Source: Streptomyces somaliensis DSM 40738 (GTDB lineage Bacteria > Actinomycetota > Actinomycetes > Streptomycetales > Streptomycetaceae). Taken from it: a stretch of 38,750 nucleotides of DNA. Made by a program: the position numbers and the translations under genes. The DNA lies in assembly GCA_012396115.1 (NCBI GenBank), contig JAAXOU010000012.1, forward strand, positions 1 to 38,750, written 5' to 3'. Position 1 is the first letter of the stretch, and every line of letters starts with the position of its first letter. Below the pieces are notes generated by a model. That model was not told where the DNA came from and searched no databases. It saw nothing but the letters and a program-made list of their open reading frames with translations. Below, one piece after another: positions 8,232 through 16,402 of this stretch.

Positions 8232-9046
8232 CACCCGTCCCGTCCGATCAGCCGGCGCTGGATCAGGGAGAACACCAGGACCACCAGGAAGAGGACCAGT
8301 CCCAGCGCGCTCGCGTAGCCGAAGTCGAAGAACTTGAAGCCGGTGTCGTACAGGAGGTACACGAGGGAGTAGCTGGCGCGCACGGGGCCGCCCGCCGTCA
8401 TCACGTACATCGCGTCGAACACCTGGAACGCTCCGATCGCCTCGATGACCAGGACGAAGAAGAGCACCGGTCGCAGCAGCGGCAGCGTGATCCAGCGCAG
8501 CCGCCGCCAGCCGGTGGCGCCGTCGACGACGGCGGCCTCGGTGACCTCGCGCGGGACGGACTGGAGCCCGGCGAGGAGGATCAGCATCGAGTAGCCGAAG
8601 CCCTTCCAGGCGGACGCGGCCGCGATGGCGGGCAGGACGAGGGCCTCGTCGCCGAGGAAGTCGACGGGGCCCAGGGAGAGGACGCCGAGCGCCGCGTTGA
8701 GCAGGCCGTCCTCGACGTCGTAGATCCACTTCCAGACGACGGCGGCGAGCACGATGCTGGTGACGTACGGCAGGAAGAACACGCCGCGGAAGAAGCCGCG
8801 CAGCCAGACCGTGCGGTGCAGCAGCAGGGCCGTGCCGAGCGAGAGGCCGACCGTCAGCGGCACGAGGAACAGGGTGTACAGGGCGGTGACGCCGAGGCTG
8901 GACCAGAACAGGTCGTCCCTCAGGAGCCGGGCGTAGTTCGCGGCCCCGACGAAGCTCCAGTCGCCGCTGAGCCGGTAGTCGGTGAGGGAGAGGAACGCGG
9001 CGCCGAGCGTCGGGCCGAACCGGAAGACCGCGAACAGCAGCAGCAT
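8231..9046 (-). CDS. Sugar ABC transporter permease (MalF-like); 5' end probably frameshifted
   Basis: The intact part is 271 residues with about six membrane helices and the EAA loop VTEAAVVDGATGWRRLRW. The first ATG in frame (9046) falls inside the first membrane helix, since the upstream in-frame codons read REARVGLLFVAP directly before it. No ATG, GTG or TTG exists in frame further upstream. A different frame starting at TTG 9135, overlapping the stop of the binding-protein gene, encodes a plausible N-terminus with strong G/C third positions (see 9047-9135). The gene therefore likely starts at 9135 and is interrupted by a one-base loss, either real or a sequencing error. If translated only from 9046 the protein would lack its N-tail and half of helix 1. 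The product is probably the partner permease of the gene at 7428-8231. Confidence 0.8.
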   Translation of the reverse strand: MLLLFAVFRFGPTLGAAFLSLTDYRLSGDWSFVGAANYARLLRDDLFWSSLGVTALYTLFLVPLTVGLSLGTALLLHRTVWLRGFFRGVFFLPYVTSIVLAAVVWKWIYDVEDGLLNAALGVLSLGPVDFLGDEALVLPAIAAASAWKGFGYSMLILLAGLQSVPREVTEAAVVDGATGWRRLRWITLPLLRPVLFFVLVIEAIGAFQVFDAMYVMTAGGPVRASYSLVYLLYDTGFKFFDFGYASALGLVLFLVVLVFSLIQRRLIGRDG

Positions 9047-9135
9047 CGGCGCGACGAACAGCAGTCCGACGCGCGCCTCGCGGCGGCGGGCCCGGGGGTC
9101 GCGGCGGTGCGCTCGCCCGCCGTGTCCGCCGTCAA
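9047..9135 (-). pseudogene. Displaced 5' reading frame of the MalF-like permease
   Basis: TTG 9135 overlaps the TGA stop of the binding-protein gene (TTGA) and opens a frame reading MTADTAGERTAATPGP, a normal hydrophilic N-tail for this family, with every third base G or C. Around 9085-9105 this frame becomes implausible, while the -1 frame becomes RRREARVGLLFVAP and runs into the permease. One extra base in the C-run GGGCCC would join the two frames. A homopolymer sequencing error or a genuine single-base deletion would both give this picture. Confidence 0.55.
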
Positions 9136-10391
9136 CGCTGCCTCGCCAGCAGGTCGTCGGCCTGCGCGGCCGCCGCGTCCAGGGCCTCCTTCGGGCTCTT
9201 GCGCCCCGTGAGGGCGGCCTGGATCTCGGGGGCGATCAGGGACATCAGCTGGCGGGCGACGGGGCTGGGCTCGCCGGGGTGGGCGAACGGCAGGGCCTCC
9301 TGGAACCGCTTGGCGTACGGGGTGTCGCCGGTCACCGTCACGTCGGTGCGGGGCGAGAGGAAGCCGCTGGCCTCGCCCAGGCTCCGGATGCGCTCGGGCT
9401 GCGCCATGAAGGCGAGGAACTTCTCGGCGCCCGCGACGTTGCGCGAGTCGGCGTTGAGGCCGAGGCCGCCGGGGACGCCGAAGGCGACCTGCTCGGCGTC
9501 GCGCAGGGGCTTGCCGACGACGACGTTCTCCGCGCCCCAGGTCCTGCGGGCCAGGTCGGCGTCGGCGGGGGTGTTGGAGAAGCCCATGGCGGCCTGCTGC
9601 TTCCCCAGGGGGTGGTCGGCGAAGATGTTGGTGTTGGTGAGGGCCGTCCGGGGGATGGCGCCCGCCTTGTAGAGGTCGGTGAGGAAGGTGAGGGCGGCGA
9701 CCCCCTCGGGCCCGTTGAAGGCGGCCTTCCGGCCGTCCTCGGAGAAGACGCTGCCGCCGGCCTGCCACAGCAGCGGGTAGAAGTTCAGGTTGAGGGTCGC
9801 TTCGTTGCTCGCCGAGTAGTCCAGGGTGGCGACGCCGGCCCGCTTCAGCCTGGGCGCGGCGGCCCTGATCTCGTCCCAGGTGGCGGGCGGCTCCTCGATG
9901 CCGGCCCGGTCGAGGAGCCGCTTGTTGTAGAGCGTCGTGGTGACGGTGTGGTAGATCGGCACCGCGTACAGCCTGCCGTCGTGGCTGAGGGCCTTGAGGG
10001 CGTTGGGGAGGAACGATTCCTCGATGCCCTCGACCGCCTTGTCGACGGGGCGCAGGGCGCCGTTGCCGAGGTACTGGGGGACCTGGTCGGGGTTGAGCAG
10101 CATCACGTCGGGGCCCTTGCCGCTGCCGAGGGCGGTGGCGAGCTTCTCGTCGCGGTTCTCCCAGGGCTGCTCCTCGATGGTGACCGGGGTGCCGGGGTTG
10201 GCCGCCTCGAAGTCCTCCTCGACCTTCTTCCAGTAGGCGGAGTTGGCCTTGGGGTCGGCGATGACGGGATACATCCAGACGGTGACGTCGTTCGATCCGG
10301 CCCCGCCGTCGCCGCCGCCGCAGCCGGCCAGCAGGGAGGCCGTGGCGAGGAGGGCGAGGAGGGTGGTGGCGCGCTTGGAGCCTGTCGTCAT
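9132..10391 (-). CDS. Extracellular solute-binding lipoprotein of a sugar-type ABC importer
   Basis: This 419-residue protein has a lipoprotein signal peptide with lipobox LLAGC (Cys24), followed by a Gly/Asp linker and a two-lobed binding-protein fold of the MalE / family 1 type (for example YWKKVEEDFEAANPGTPVTIEEQPWEN, split here as residues around 50-77). It should be anchored outside the membrane and deliver substrate to the two permeases downstream; its stop overlaps the probable permease start. ATG 10391 follows GGAGGCC. The promoter at 10474-10451 carries the regulon dyad, so uptake is tied to the enzymes of the island. The ligand is unknown; the family mostly binds oligosaccharides but also glycerol phosphates and other polyols. 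Confidence 0.92.
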   Translation of the reverse strand: MTTGSKRATTLLALLATASLLAGCGGGDGGAGSNDVTVWMYPVIADPKANSAYWKKVEEDFEAANPGTPVTIEEQPWENRDEKLATALGSGKGPDVMLLNPDQVPQYLGNGALRPVDKAVEGIEESFLPNALKALSHDGRLYAVPIYHTVTTTLYNKRLLDRAGIEEPPATWDEIRAAAPRLKRAGVATLDYSASNEATLNLNFYPLLWQAGGSVFSEDGRKAAFNGPEGVAALTFLTDLYKAGAIPRTALTNTNIFADHPLGKQQAAMGFSNTPADADLARRTWGAENVVVGKPLRDAEQVAFGVPGGLGLNADSRNVAGAEKFLAFMAQPERIRSLGEASGFLSPRTDVTVTGDTPYAKRFQEALPFAHPGEPSPVARQLMSLIAPEIQAALTGRKSPKEALDAAAAQADDLLARQR

Positions 10392-10430
10392 GGAGGGCCT
10401 CCGCAGGCCTGAGAAGGAGAGGCAAGCCCG

Positions 10431-10479
10431 GTCACTTTCGGTCAGGGCCGAAAGTAACCGGGCGGAAATCGGCTGTCAA
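10431..10479 (-). promoter_or_regulatory. Promoter with regulon dyad, site C
   Basis: On the minus strand TTGACA (10479-10474), a 17-base spacer and TACTTT (10456-10451) give a near-consensus promoter for the importer operon. The dyad ACTTtCGG-TCAGGG-CCGaAAGT (10434-10455) overlaps the -10 and has eight-base perfect arms; allowing one mismatch, it extends to 10431-10458. This is the most perfect of the four sites and lies 36-60 bases upstream of the ATG, a repressor-like position. Confidence 0.75.
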
Positions 10480-10496
10480 TGGGACCGGAAGCGGGT

Positions 10497-12524
10497 TCAG
10501 CGGCGCACGTCGACCTTGTACAGCTCGGGGCCGCGGCTGAGGTACAGCCACCCCTCGTGCGCGATCAGCCGCCGGTGCGGGAAGTTGACCAGGAGCTGCG
10601 GGTCGCGGTGGGGGAAGAGCGGGTCGACCCGGAAGATCAGCGCGCCGTCGACGGAGACGTACAGCTTGCGGCGGCTGACCGCGATCGACCCGTCGTTGTT
10701 GCGCGTGCCCAGTTCCAGGCGCCGCAGGACGGCTCCCGTCCGCGGGTCGAGGGCGAACAGCGAGTGCCCGGCAAGCGCCCAGACCGCGTCGCAGGCGACC
10801 GCGACGGCGCTCACCGCCGCCGTCCCCGGGACGAGCTCCCGCTCCCACAGCTTCTCGGCGCGCTCCACGTCGTACGCGAAGGCGGCGCCGGCCGTCCGGG
10901 TGGGCGGGGTGGTGCCGAGGCCGCCGAAGATCGACGCGCCGCCGTAGACCACGCCGTCGGCCGCGGCGAGGGCGATGATCGACATGTCCCGGACGATGTT
11001 GCGGGTGAACGTCCACCCGCCGGTGGCCTTGTCGTACACGGCGAGGCCACCGCCCAGGCGGTTGCCCTCCGGGACCGTGCCGACCGCGATCTTCCCGTCG
11101 ACCTCGGCGAGGCTGCGGGCCCGCGCCTGCAGGTGGGGCCTGAGGGTGAGGACGACCTCGGGGTTGGCCGGGGTGCCGGGCGGGCCCTCCGGGGAGTACT
11201 CGGGGCTGTTCCACGGCCGGTCCGGCCGGTAGCGGAAGAGCTTCGCGTCGGGGTACTGGCCGATCCAGACCGTGCCCTCGGAGTCGCGCAGGATCGCCTC
11301 GATCTGGCCGAAGCGGTGGAAGGACGCCTCACCCGTCACCGTGTCGACGGACGACAGACCGCCGTTGAGGAACCCTCCCGCGTAGACGGTGCGGCGGCCG
11401 CCGGCCGCGAGGGCCTGGATGTCGATCGGCTCCCTGCGGACATCCGTCCCCAGCACGGCGTGCGCGCCCGTGGTCGGGTTGTACCGGAACATGTCGCCAC
11501 GCCACAGGGTGCCGACGAGGCTCCGGCCGGGGTAGTCGGGCAGGCCCAGCTCGGCCCAGCCGAACGAGCGGGCGTTCTGCACCTTGCCGGTGAGGAACAG
11601 GCCCGTGCCGGTGTTCTGCCCGGTGACCGGGTCGTACCGGCGCAGTTCGCCGCGCTGGAAGAAGTAGACCGCCCCGTCCTCGTCCGGCGGCGAGACGCTC
11701 AGGCCGTGGACCTCCGGGATGGGGTCCGACCAGGTGCGGGTGGCGAGGTCGAAGACGTACAGCGGGCTGGGGGCGTCGGAACCGATCCGGGCGTACAGCC
11801 GGCCGTCGTACGCGTTGAGGTCGTAGACCGGCTTGCCGGCGATCGTGCCGAGGCCGGGCGGCGTGGGCAGCTGGGTGAAGACGCCGGTGGCCGGGTCCAG
11901 CTCGGCAATGTGGGCGGCCGCGTAGGAGCCGCTGTACACCCTGTCGCCGTAGCAGGCGATGCTGCGCACGTACGTCTGTCCCGGGACGGCCTGCCCGAAG
12001 TCGGTGAAGGCGCGGGTGGCCGGGTCGAAGCGGAAGACCCTGCCGCCGGGGAACGTGCCGCCCCACACCCTGCCGTCGGCGTCGGTGGCGAGGCACCAGA
12101 TGAAGGTCTGCCCGGCCACCGGCAGGCCCAGGTCCTCCACGGTGTCGCCGGAGCCCGGCGTCCAGCGGTACAGGTGCGCGTTGCCGTAGGTGCCCGCGTA
12201 CACGCCGCTGGGGGCGGCGGTGACGGCCCAGGCACCGTCGGCGCCCGTCAGCGGGGCGCTGACCAGCAGGTCTCCGGTGGTGGGGTCCATCGCGTTGAGG
12301 CGGGCGGGCTTGCCCGTGGAGGCGCTCCACAGGGCCTGCCTCCCGGAGGGCCCCGGAGCGACGGTGCCGCCGAGCAGCAGGACGTCGGCGAGGGGGATCC
12401 CGATGAACTGGGGTTCGCGCATGAGCTGGCTCCCGGCCTCGGCGTGTGCTTCGGGAGAGGGGGGCAGGAGGGCGGCGGAGATAACTGCGGTCGAGCCGGC
12501 GAGGAACGCGCGTCGCGTCGCCAC
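10497..12524 (-). CDS. Tat-exported beta-propeller repeat protein (PQQ-like repeats)
   Basis: This protein of 675 residues starts at GTG 12524, chosen because GGGAGG lies eight bases upstream and it opens a Tat-type signal (TRRAFLAG, hydrophobic stretch, cleavage AHA around residues 28-30). An ATG 66 bases earlier lies upstream of this ribosome site and before the signal. The body is a series of blade-like repeats of the form GRVWGGTFPGGRVFRFDP and GDRVYSGSYAAAHIAELDP, ending in YKVDVRR. Such propellers bind ligands or act as scaffolds; some are lyases or oxidases, but I see no catalytic signature. The upstream dyad ties it to the importer and enzymes, so it may handle the substrate outside the cell. 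Function unknown. Confidence 0.8.
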   Translation of the reverse strand: MATRRAFLAGSTAVISAALLPPSPEAHAEAGSQLMREPQFIGIPLADVLLLGGTVAPGPSGRQALWSASTGKPARLNAMDPTTGDLLVSAPLTGADGAWAVTAAPSGVYAGTYGNAHLYRWTPGSGDTVEDLGLPVAGQTFIWCLATDADGRVWGGTFPGGRVFRFDPATRAFTDFGQAVPGQTYVRSIACYGDRVYSGSYAAAHIAELDPATGVFTQLPTPPGLGTIAGKPVYDLNAYDGRLYARIGSDAPSPLYVFDLATRTWSDPIPEVHGLSVSPPDEDGAVYFFQRGELRRYDPVTGQNTGTGLFLTGKVQNARSFGWAELGLPDYPGRSLVGTLWRGDMFRYNPTTGAHAVLGTDVRREPIDIQALAAGGRRTVYAGGFLNGGLSSVDTVTGEASFHRFGQIEAILRDSEGTVWIGQYPDAKLFRYRPDRPWNSPEYSPEGPPGTPANPEVVLTLRPHLQARARSLAEVDGKIAVGTVPEGNRLGGGLAVYDKATGGWTFTRNIVRDMSIIALAAADGVVYGGASIFGGLGTTPPTRTAGAAFAYDVERAEKLWERELVPGTAAVSAVAVACDAVWALAGHSLFALDPRTGAVLRRLELGTRNNDGSIAVSRRKLYVSVDGALIFRVDPLFPHRDPQLLVNFPHRRLIAHEGWLYLSRGPELYKVDVRR

Positions 12525-12907
12525 AGACGGAACACCTCCCTGGAGGAAGAGAGTTACGGCACTAGCCGAAAGTGATACGCCGCAGCTCATGGGCCGTCAA
12601 CGGTACGCGTCGCCCTCACCGTGTCCCGATACGACACACGGCCGCCCCCGAGACGTCAGCCGGAGGGGCGACACCGTGGTCACGGGGTGTGCGGCGCCTC
12701 CCGCGCCGGTGTTCCGGAACTTTTCGGCCGACTCCCCGGGCGGCCGGGGTCGCGCGCCCCTTCGGCCATCCGGACGCCACCGGACCGGCGGCCGCACCCG
12801 GACGGCGGAGGCGGCGCGGTCGGTGGGGTCGGCGGGGCCGGCACGGTCGGCACGGTCGGCACGCGCAGCGCCCGGCCACGAGGGGCGGCGGGCGGGCCGG
12901 AGCGCCG
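12525..12907. other. Intergenic stretch with the propeller promoter and a short tandem repeat
   Basis: The right-hand part of this gap contains no convincing gene. The propeller promoter and site D lie at 12552-12600. A short direct repeat, GGCACGGTC in about three copies, occupies roughly 12838-12866. The rest is GC-rich with no recognisable element. Confidence 0.4.
12552..12600 (-). promoter_or_regulatory. Promoter with regulon dyad, site D
   Basis: On the minus strand TTGACG (12600-12595), a 17-base spacer and TATCAC (12577-12572) precede the dyad, which on the plus strand is AGTTaCGG-CACTAG-CCGaAAGT (12552-12573). It matches site C in core, spacing and outer A/T pair. It lies 28-49 bases upstream of the propeller GTG. 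Confidence 0.65.
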
Positions 12908-13354
12908 TCAGCCCTCCCCGTCGGGGGCGTCGACGGGCGCCAGTGTCACGGTGCCGTCCTGCGCAACCGACCAGCCCGGGTTGTGGCAGACCTCCCAGCG
13001 GTGGCCGTCGGGGTCGGCGAAGTAGCCGTGGTAGCCGCCGAACGCCGCGCGTTGCGGCTCCTTGAGGACGGTCGCGCCCGCAGCACGGGCCCGCCGCACG
13101 GCCTCGTCGACCTCGGCGGGCGAGTCGAGGTTCTGGGCGAGGGTGAAGGGCGTGCCGGCCACCGCCGGGTGCCCGGTGTCGGCGCCGAGGTCGGCCAGGG
13201 AGAAGAGCGCCAGGGCGAGGCCGCTGCCGACCTGGTAGAAGACGACCTCCTCCATGTCGAGCAGGGGCTCCCAGCCCAGGCCGCGGCTGTAGAACCGGCG
13301 GCTCGCCCCCACGTCCTGGACGCCCAGCGTCACCAGGCTCAACCGCTGTTCCAT
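12908..13354 (-). CDS. VOC-superfamily (glyoxalase/bleomycin-resistance fold) protein
   Basis: This 148-residue protein starts at ATG 13354 with GGAGGG upstream. It has the paired beta-alpha-beta-beta-beta modules of the VOC fold: LSLVTLGVQDVGASRRFY at the N-terminus and a second module beginning near residue 75. It ends in FADPDGHRWEVCHNPGW, where the metal-binding Glu of the second module is present (E in WEV). The first-module ligands are less clear. Family members bind metals and act on small molecules or sequester antibiotics, and no substrate can be named. It is a single-gene unit with no evident partner. Confidence 0.88.
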   Translation of the reverse strand: MEQRLSLVTLGVQDVGASRRFYSRGLGWEPLLDMEEVVFYQVGSGLALALFSLADLGADTGHPAVAGTPFTLAQNLDSPAEVDEAVRRARAAGATVLKEPQRAAFGGYHGYFADPDGHRWEVCHNPGWSVAQDGTVTLAPVDAPDGEG

Positions 13355-13862
13355 GAACCCTCCGTGCCCGGCAGCCGATCGCGGTCCGGGCGCGATGCTA
13401 CCGCCCCGGGGGGCGCCGCTCGAAGCGGCCGCGGTACGCACCGCCGGCCCGGGGGCGCGCCGGGCGGGGAGCCGGGTCGCCACCCGCCCGCCGAACCGGG
13501 CCAGCCGCCGCGCCGGAAGCGTACGCGACGTTCGAGCACCGCGCGGGCGCCTCCGAAACCGGCCGGACGGGCGGATCGGCGGAGGCCTGCCGGGGCCGCG
13601 TACGCTCCATGAGCCCCTCGTGCTGAACGATCGGCCGTACGGCCCGCGCACAGCGCCCCACATCGGCGCCCAACCGCTCTCACACCGTATCCTCCATGCT
13701 GACAGGGGCAGTTGAGGCTACGAAAAAGGGCCTCCCAGGACGCCGCCCATCCGCACCGTGCCGGGCGGGCGCCCCTCGGCGGAAGCGTGCCGGCGGCGCT
13801 GACCGGTGTCGCCGCGGACCGAGAACGCCGGTGGCCCGAACCCTCACACCGAAGAAGGACCG
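13355..13862. other. Intergenic stretch, promoters only
   Basis: This gap separates two divergent genes. Open frames here have no codon bias, family motif or ribosome site that I can support. The less GC-rich part around 13670-13735 is the likely promoter area for the small membrane protein. It contains GGCAGTTGAGG (13706-13716), an 11-mer seen again at 14835-14845. Confidence 0.4.
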
Positions 13863-14177
13863 ATGAACGGAAACGCGTTGTTCCACGCTGTAGGACTGGC
13901 CTTCTACACACTGGTGCTGCTTCCGCTGCCCCTGCTGGTCCTGACCGGACGCATGCCCGGGAGGTTGCGGACCCGAGTCGCCGACCCGCGGTCGCTGGCT
14001 CTGGCCCTGATCGGTTTCTGGCTTCTCGTGCTGGTCAACGCGGTGCCGCGGATCCTGGACGCCGGAACCGGCGTCGTCGCGGCCTGCTCCGTCGTGGCCG
14101 TACTCTGCGGGCTCGGCGGCGTCGTCTTCTTCTTCCGGGCCGCGTGGGCGACCGCGCGGGCCGCCCGGGGACGCTGA
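13863..14177 (+). CDS. Small membrane protein of unknown function
   Basis: The product has 104 residues. ATG 13863 is preceded by AAGAAGGACC. Three hydrophobic helices are visible: FHAVGLAFYTLVLLPLPLLV near the N-terminus, LALALIGFWLLVLVNAV in the middle, and VVAACSVVAVLCGLGGVVFFF near the C-terminus, followed by a short basic tail. The topology suggests a small inner-membrane protein. I do not recognise a family and the flanking genes give no hint. Confidence 0.72.
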   Translation: MNGNALFHAVGLAFYTLVLLPLPLLVLTGRMPGRLRTRVADPRSLALALIGFWLLVLVNAVPRILDAGTGVVAACSVVAVLCGLGGVVFFFRAAWATARAARGR

Positions 14178-14438
14178 GCCCCGCCACCGGAGTGGTCCCG
14201 GGCCGTGGGCCGTGGTGAGGGTGACGCATCACCGTGAACCGTCCGGTGCCGAGTGGCGTCCGATGAGCCCGTGCCGTCACGGCCCGTGCCGGGGACGGCT
14301 CACACCGGGACGGTCCCGCGTGGACGGTGCTCCGCACCGTTCCTGCGGACGGCCGGCGGACGGCGCGTCCGAGCGGATGCCGCGGACGACGCGGAAGACG
14401 GGCGCGGCCGGTCCGCACTCCCGTCGCCCTGTCGTCCA

Positions 14439-14735
14439 CTACCGCGCGCCGCTCACCGGGACGCTCGGGTGCACCTCGCGGTCGACGCGCGGCAGGATCT
14501 CCGGGAGGTAGATCTTTTGGATGGCGTCGCCGGAGTCGTGCGCCTCCCAGTGAGCACGACTCGTCCAGCGCTCGACGAGGACGAAACGGCCCGGGTCCTC
14601 CTGCGACGCGTACGCCTCCCAGCTGACACAGCCCTCCTCGGCGAGACACAGGGGGCGCATCCGGGCCAAGGCGTCGGCCACCGGGGCGATGTCGTCGGAC
14701 TCGCGAACCCGGACGATGACGATGAGGTCGAACAT
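14439..14735 (-). CDS. Antibiotic biosynthesis monooxygenase (ABM) domain protein
   Basis: This is a single-domain protein of 98 residues, starting at ATG 14735 with AGGAG six bases upstream. It shows the dimeric ferredoxin-like ABM pattern: MFDLIVIVRVRE, then MRPLCLAEEGCVSWEAYAS, then GRFVLVERWTSRAHWEAHDSG (read in parts). This resembles YgiN-like quinol or small aromatic oxygenases that work without a cofactor. Stress-related or catabolic roles are typical, and the substrate is unknown. It has no operon partner. Confidence 0.85.
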   Translation of the reverse strand: MFDLIVIVRVRESDDIAPVADALARMRPLCLAEEGCVSWEAYASQEDPGRFVLVERWTSRAHWEAHDSGDAIQKIYLPEILPRVDREVHPSVPVSGAR

Positions 14736-15197
14736 CACTGCTCCTGGGAGTCGGGGGTGCCGGCCCGGCCGGCGATGAAAGTGCGGGCTACCACGGAGAG
14801 CCACTATGCCGTTCTCAACTCGTTTCCCAGAAATGGCAGTTGAGGTGACAACAGGCCGAACTCCCGGCAGTCGGGTTTTCGGCCGGGAGAATCGTCTCCG
14901 CCCGAGGCTCCGCATGGTCGCCCACCCGTCCGGCGCCGACTCCCGGGTCCAGCGCCAGGAACGGCCGTACCGGTCGGGCCGACGCCCGCAACGTCATCGA
15001 CTCGGCTCGCCGAGCCCTGAGCGTGCGCTGACGGCCCTGCCGGCGTACGCCCCGGAGCGCGGCACGGGGCGTGACGGGTGGGCGTGGCGTCGGTGGGCCC
15101 GCCGAACGACGTGGCCGAAGCTCCGGCCTCCTGGCCCGTGGGGACGTACGGGAGCCCCGGACGCGCACGCACCCGCCCGCCCGGGGCCCCGTTCCCG
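14736..15197. other. Intergenic stretch with a dyad, no gene seen
   Basis: Open frames on both strands here are low-complexity and lack ribosome sites. At 14815-14843 an imperfect inverted repeat has outer arms TCAACT/AGTTGA and inner arms TTTC/GAAA, near the start of a less GC-rich patch (14800-14890). It may be a regulator site or hairpin for the ABM gene or an unknown transcript. Confidence 0.4.
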
Positions 15198-15401
15198 TCA
15201 GAGTGCCGCGAACTCCACGAACGCGGCCCACGCCGGGGCGTCCACGGCCAGTGGCGCACGGGCGGTGTCCTTCGAGTCACGGACGTGAACCCTGCCGGAG
15301 CAGGCGGCGACCTCGACGCACTCGCCGCCTTCCTCGCTGCTGTAGCTGCTCCTGCGCCATGTCAACCGGTCTATGGACAGTTGATCTACGTGTGCGTTCA
15401 C
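15198..15401 (-). CDS. DUF397 domain protein
   Basis: This 67-residue protein has the DUF397 hallmark [20 protein letters not shown] (residues 13-32) and the later VRDSKD motif followed by a W-x-x-F ending. Its ATG overlaps the stop of the XRE gene by four bases (ATGA), so the two are translationally coupled. In actinomycetes these small proteins are encoded beside XRE-DUF5753 regulators (whiJ-like loci) and are thought to antagonise or modulate them. Confidence 0.92.
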   Translation of the reverse strand: MNAHVDQLSIDRLTWRRSSYSSEEGGECVEVAACSGRVHVRDSKDTARAPLAVDAPAWAAFVEFAAL

Positions 15402-16228
15402 GGCTCTCCCAGCAACTTCTCTATGTACGCCAACGATTCGCGTGGAGTCAGGGCCTGTGCCCGGATGATTCCGTACTTGGCCTCCAGCGCACGAACTCGA
15501 TCCCGCTCCGTCTGCAAGCGACTCACGTTCTGTACCTCGACGTACGCGATCCTCCGCCCTTCCTTCGTCTCGATCAAGGTGAAGGGACCGGCCATACCGG
15601 CGTTCTCCTCACGGTCGAGAGGCATCACCTGGATCTCGACGTTCCGCCGCTCCCTCGTCAGGAGGACGTGCTCAAGCTGGCCGCGTAGGACTTCCCGTCC
15701 TCCGATCGGCCGCCTCAGCACAGCCTCGTCGACGACGAAACTGGCGAGCGGCGCGTCACGGCCGGAGAGGATCTCCTGCCGTGCCAGACGTGCGGACACC
15801 CGTTGCTCGATCAGTTCGTCGTCCATGGGTGGCCGCATCATCATGAAGATGGCCCGCGCGTACTCTTCCGTCTGCAAGAGCCCGGGCACCGCCTGGTTCG
15901 CATACACATGCAGCTCGACCGCCTCCGCTTCCAACCGCGCCGCGTCCCGGAAGAAGGCCGGATACTGGGCCCGGGCCACCTCCTCCTTGCCCGCGCTCAG
16001 GACCCCGCCCGCCTCCAGCAGTTCGTCCGCCCGGTCGATGAACCTGGGTGGCGGGATCCGCCTCCCCTGCTCGAACGACGCGATGGTCGAGGCCGAGTAC
16101 CCGGTCAGCGAACCGAACTTCGCGCGGTCCATCCCCGCCCGGTCCCGCAACAACTTCAACTGCCGCCCGAAGACGGACAGCATGCCCGACCCGAGCCCGT
16201 TCTCCGGCTGCTGAACCTCGTCGTCCAC
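15398..16228 (-). CDS. XRE-family regulator with DUF5753 (WhiJ/Scr1-like)
   Basis: This 276-residue protein has an N-terminal helix-turn-helix (about 19-75, including [20 protein letters not shown] and [10 protein letters not shown]) and a long C-terminal DUF5753 domain with [20 protein letters not shown] and RLARQEIL. The domain order and length match the actinomycete family that pairs with DUF397 proteins and often with an anti-sigma-like HATPase protein, the last encoded divergently here at 16403. Members influence development and antibiotic production. The DNA target is unknown. It is the first gene of a two-gene operon. Confidence 0.93.
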   Translation of the reverse strand: MDDEVQQPENGLGSGMLSVFGRQLKLLRDRAGMDRAKFGSLTGYSASTIASFEQGRRIPPPRFIDRADELLEAGGVLSAGKEEVARAQYPAFFRDAARLEAEAVELHVYANQAVPGLLQTEEYARAIFMMMRPPMDDELIEQRVSARLARQEILSGRDAPLASFVVDEAVLRRPIGGREVLRGQLEHVLLTRERRNVEIQVMPLDREENAGMAGPFTLIETKEGRRIAYVEVQNVSRLQTERDRVRALEAKYGIIRAQALTPRESLAYIEKLLGEP

Positions 16229-16402
16229 GCCGCAGCTCCTCCCGTACGACCGCCGCAGTCACCGGCTTCGCCCGCCCAACGCACGACCCGCGAGCCGGTC
16301 ACGCCCCACACCGCGTACAAGCGCGCCGATCACGGGTACAGCAGGCACCCGTCAACACGTCACACCTGGTCAACGCTACGGGCTGCCACGAACGTTGGCG
16401 GC

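Noticed and set aside
12525-12590. Longer N-terminus for the propeller from ATG 12590
   Set aside because: It would cover site D and the promoter; the GTG at 12524 has GGGAGG and begins the Tat signal.
12719-12745. TTTTCGG near 12722 as a fifth regulon site
   Set aside because: The second half CCGnAA is not present at N6.
12838-12866. GGCACGGTC direct repeats as a regulatory array
   Set aside because: Only about three short copies in GC-rich sequence, far from any start; likely simple slippage.
13339-13911. Minus-strand open frame of 190 codons between the VOC and small membrane protein genes
   Set aside because: It overlaps starts of two better supported genes and has no motif.
14868-14895. 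TTTTCGG near 14874 as a regulon site
   Set aside because: No CCG half at the right spacing, and it is in an unrelated region.
14804-15288. Overlapping open frames on both strands in the gap before DUF397
   Set aside because: Low complexity, no ribosome site and no third-position bias.
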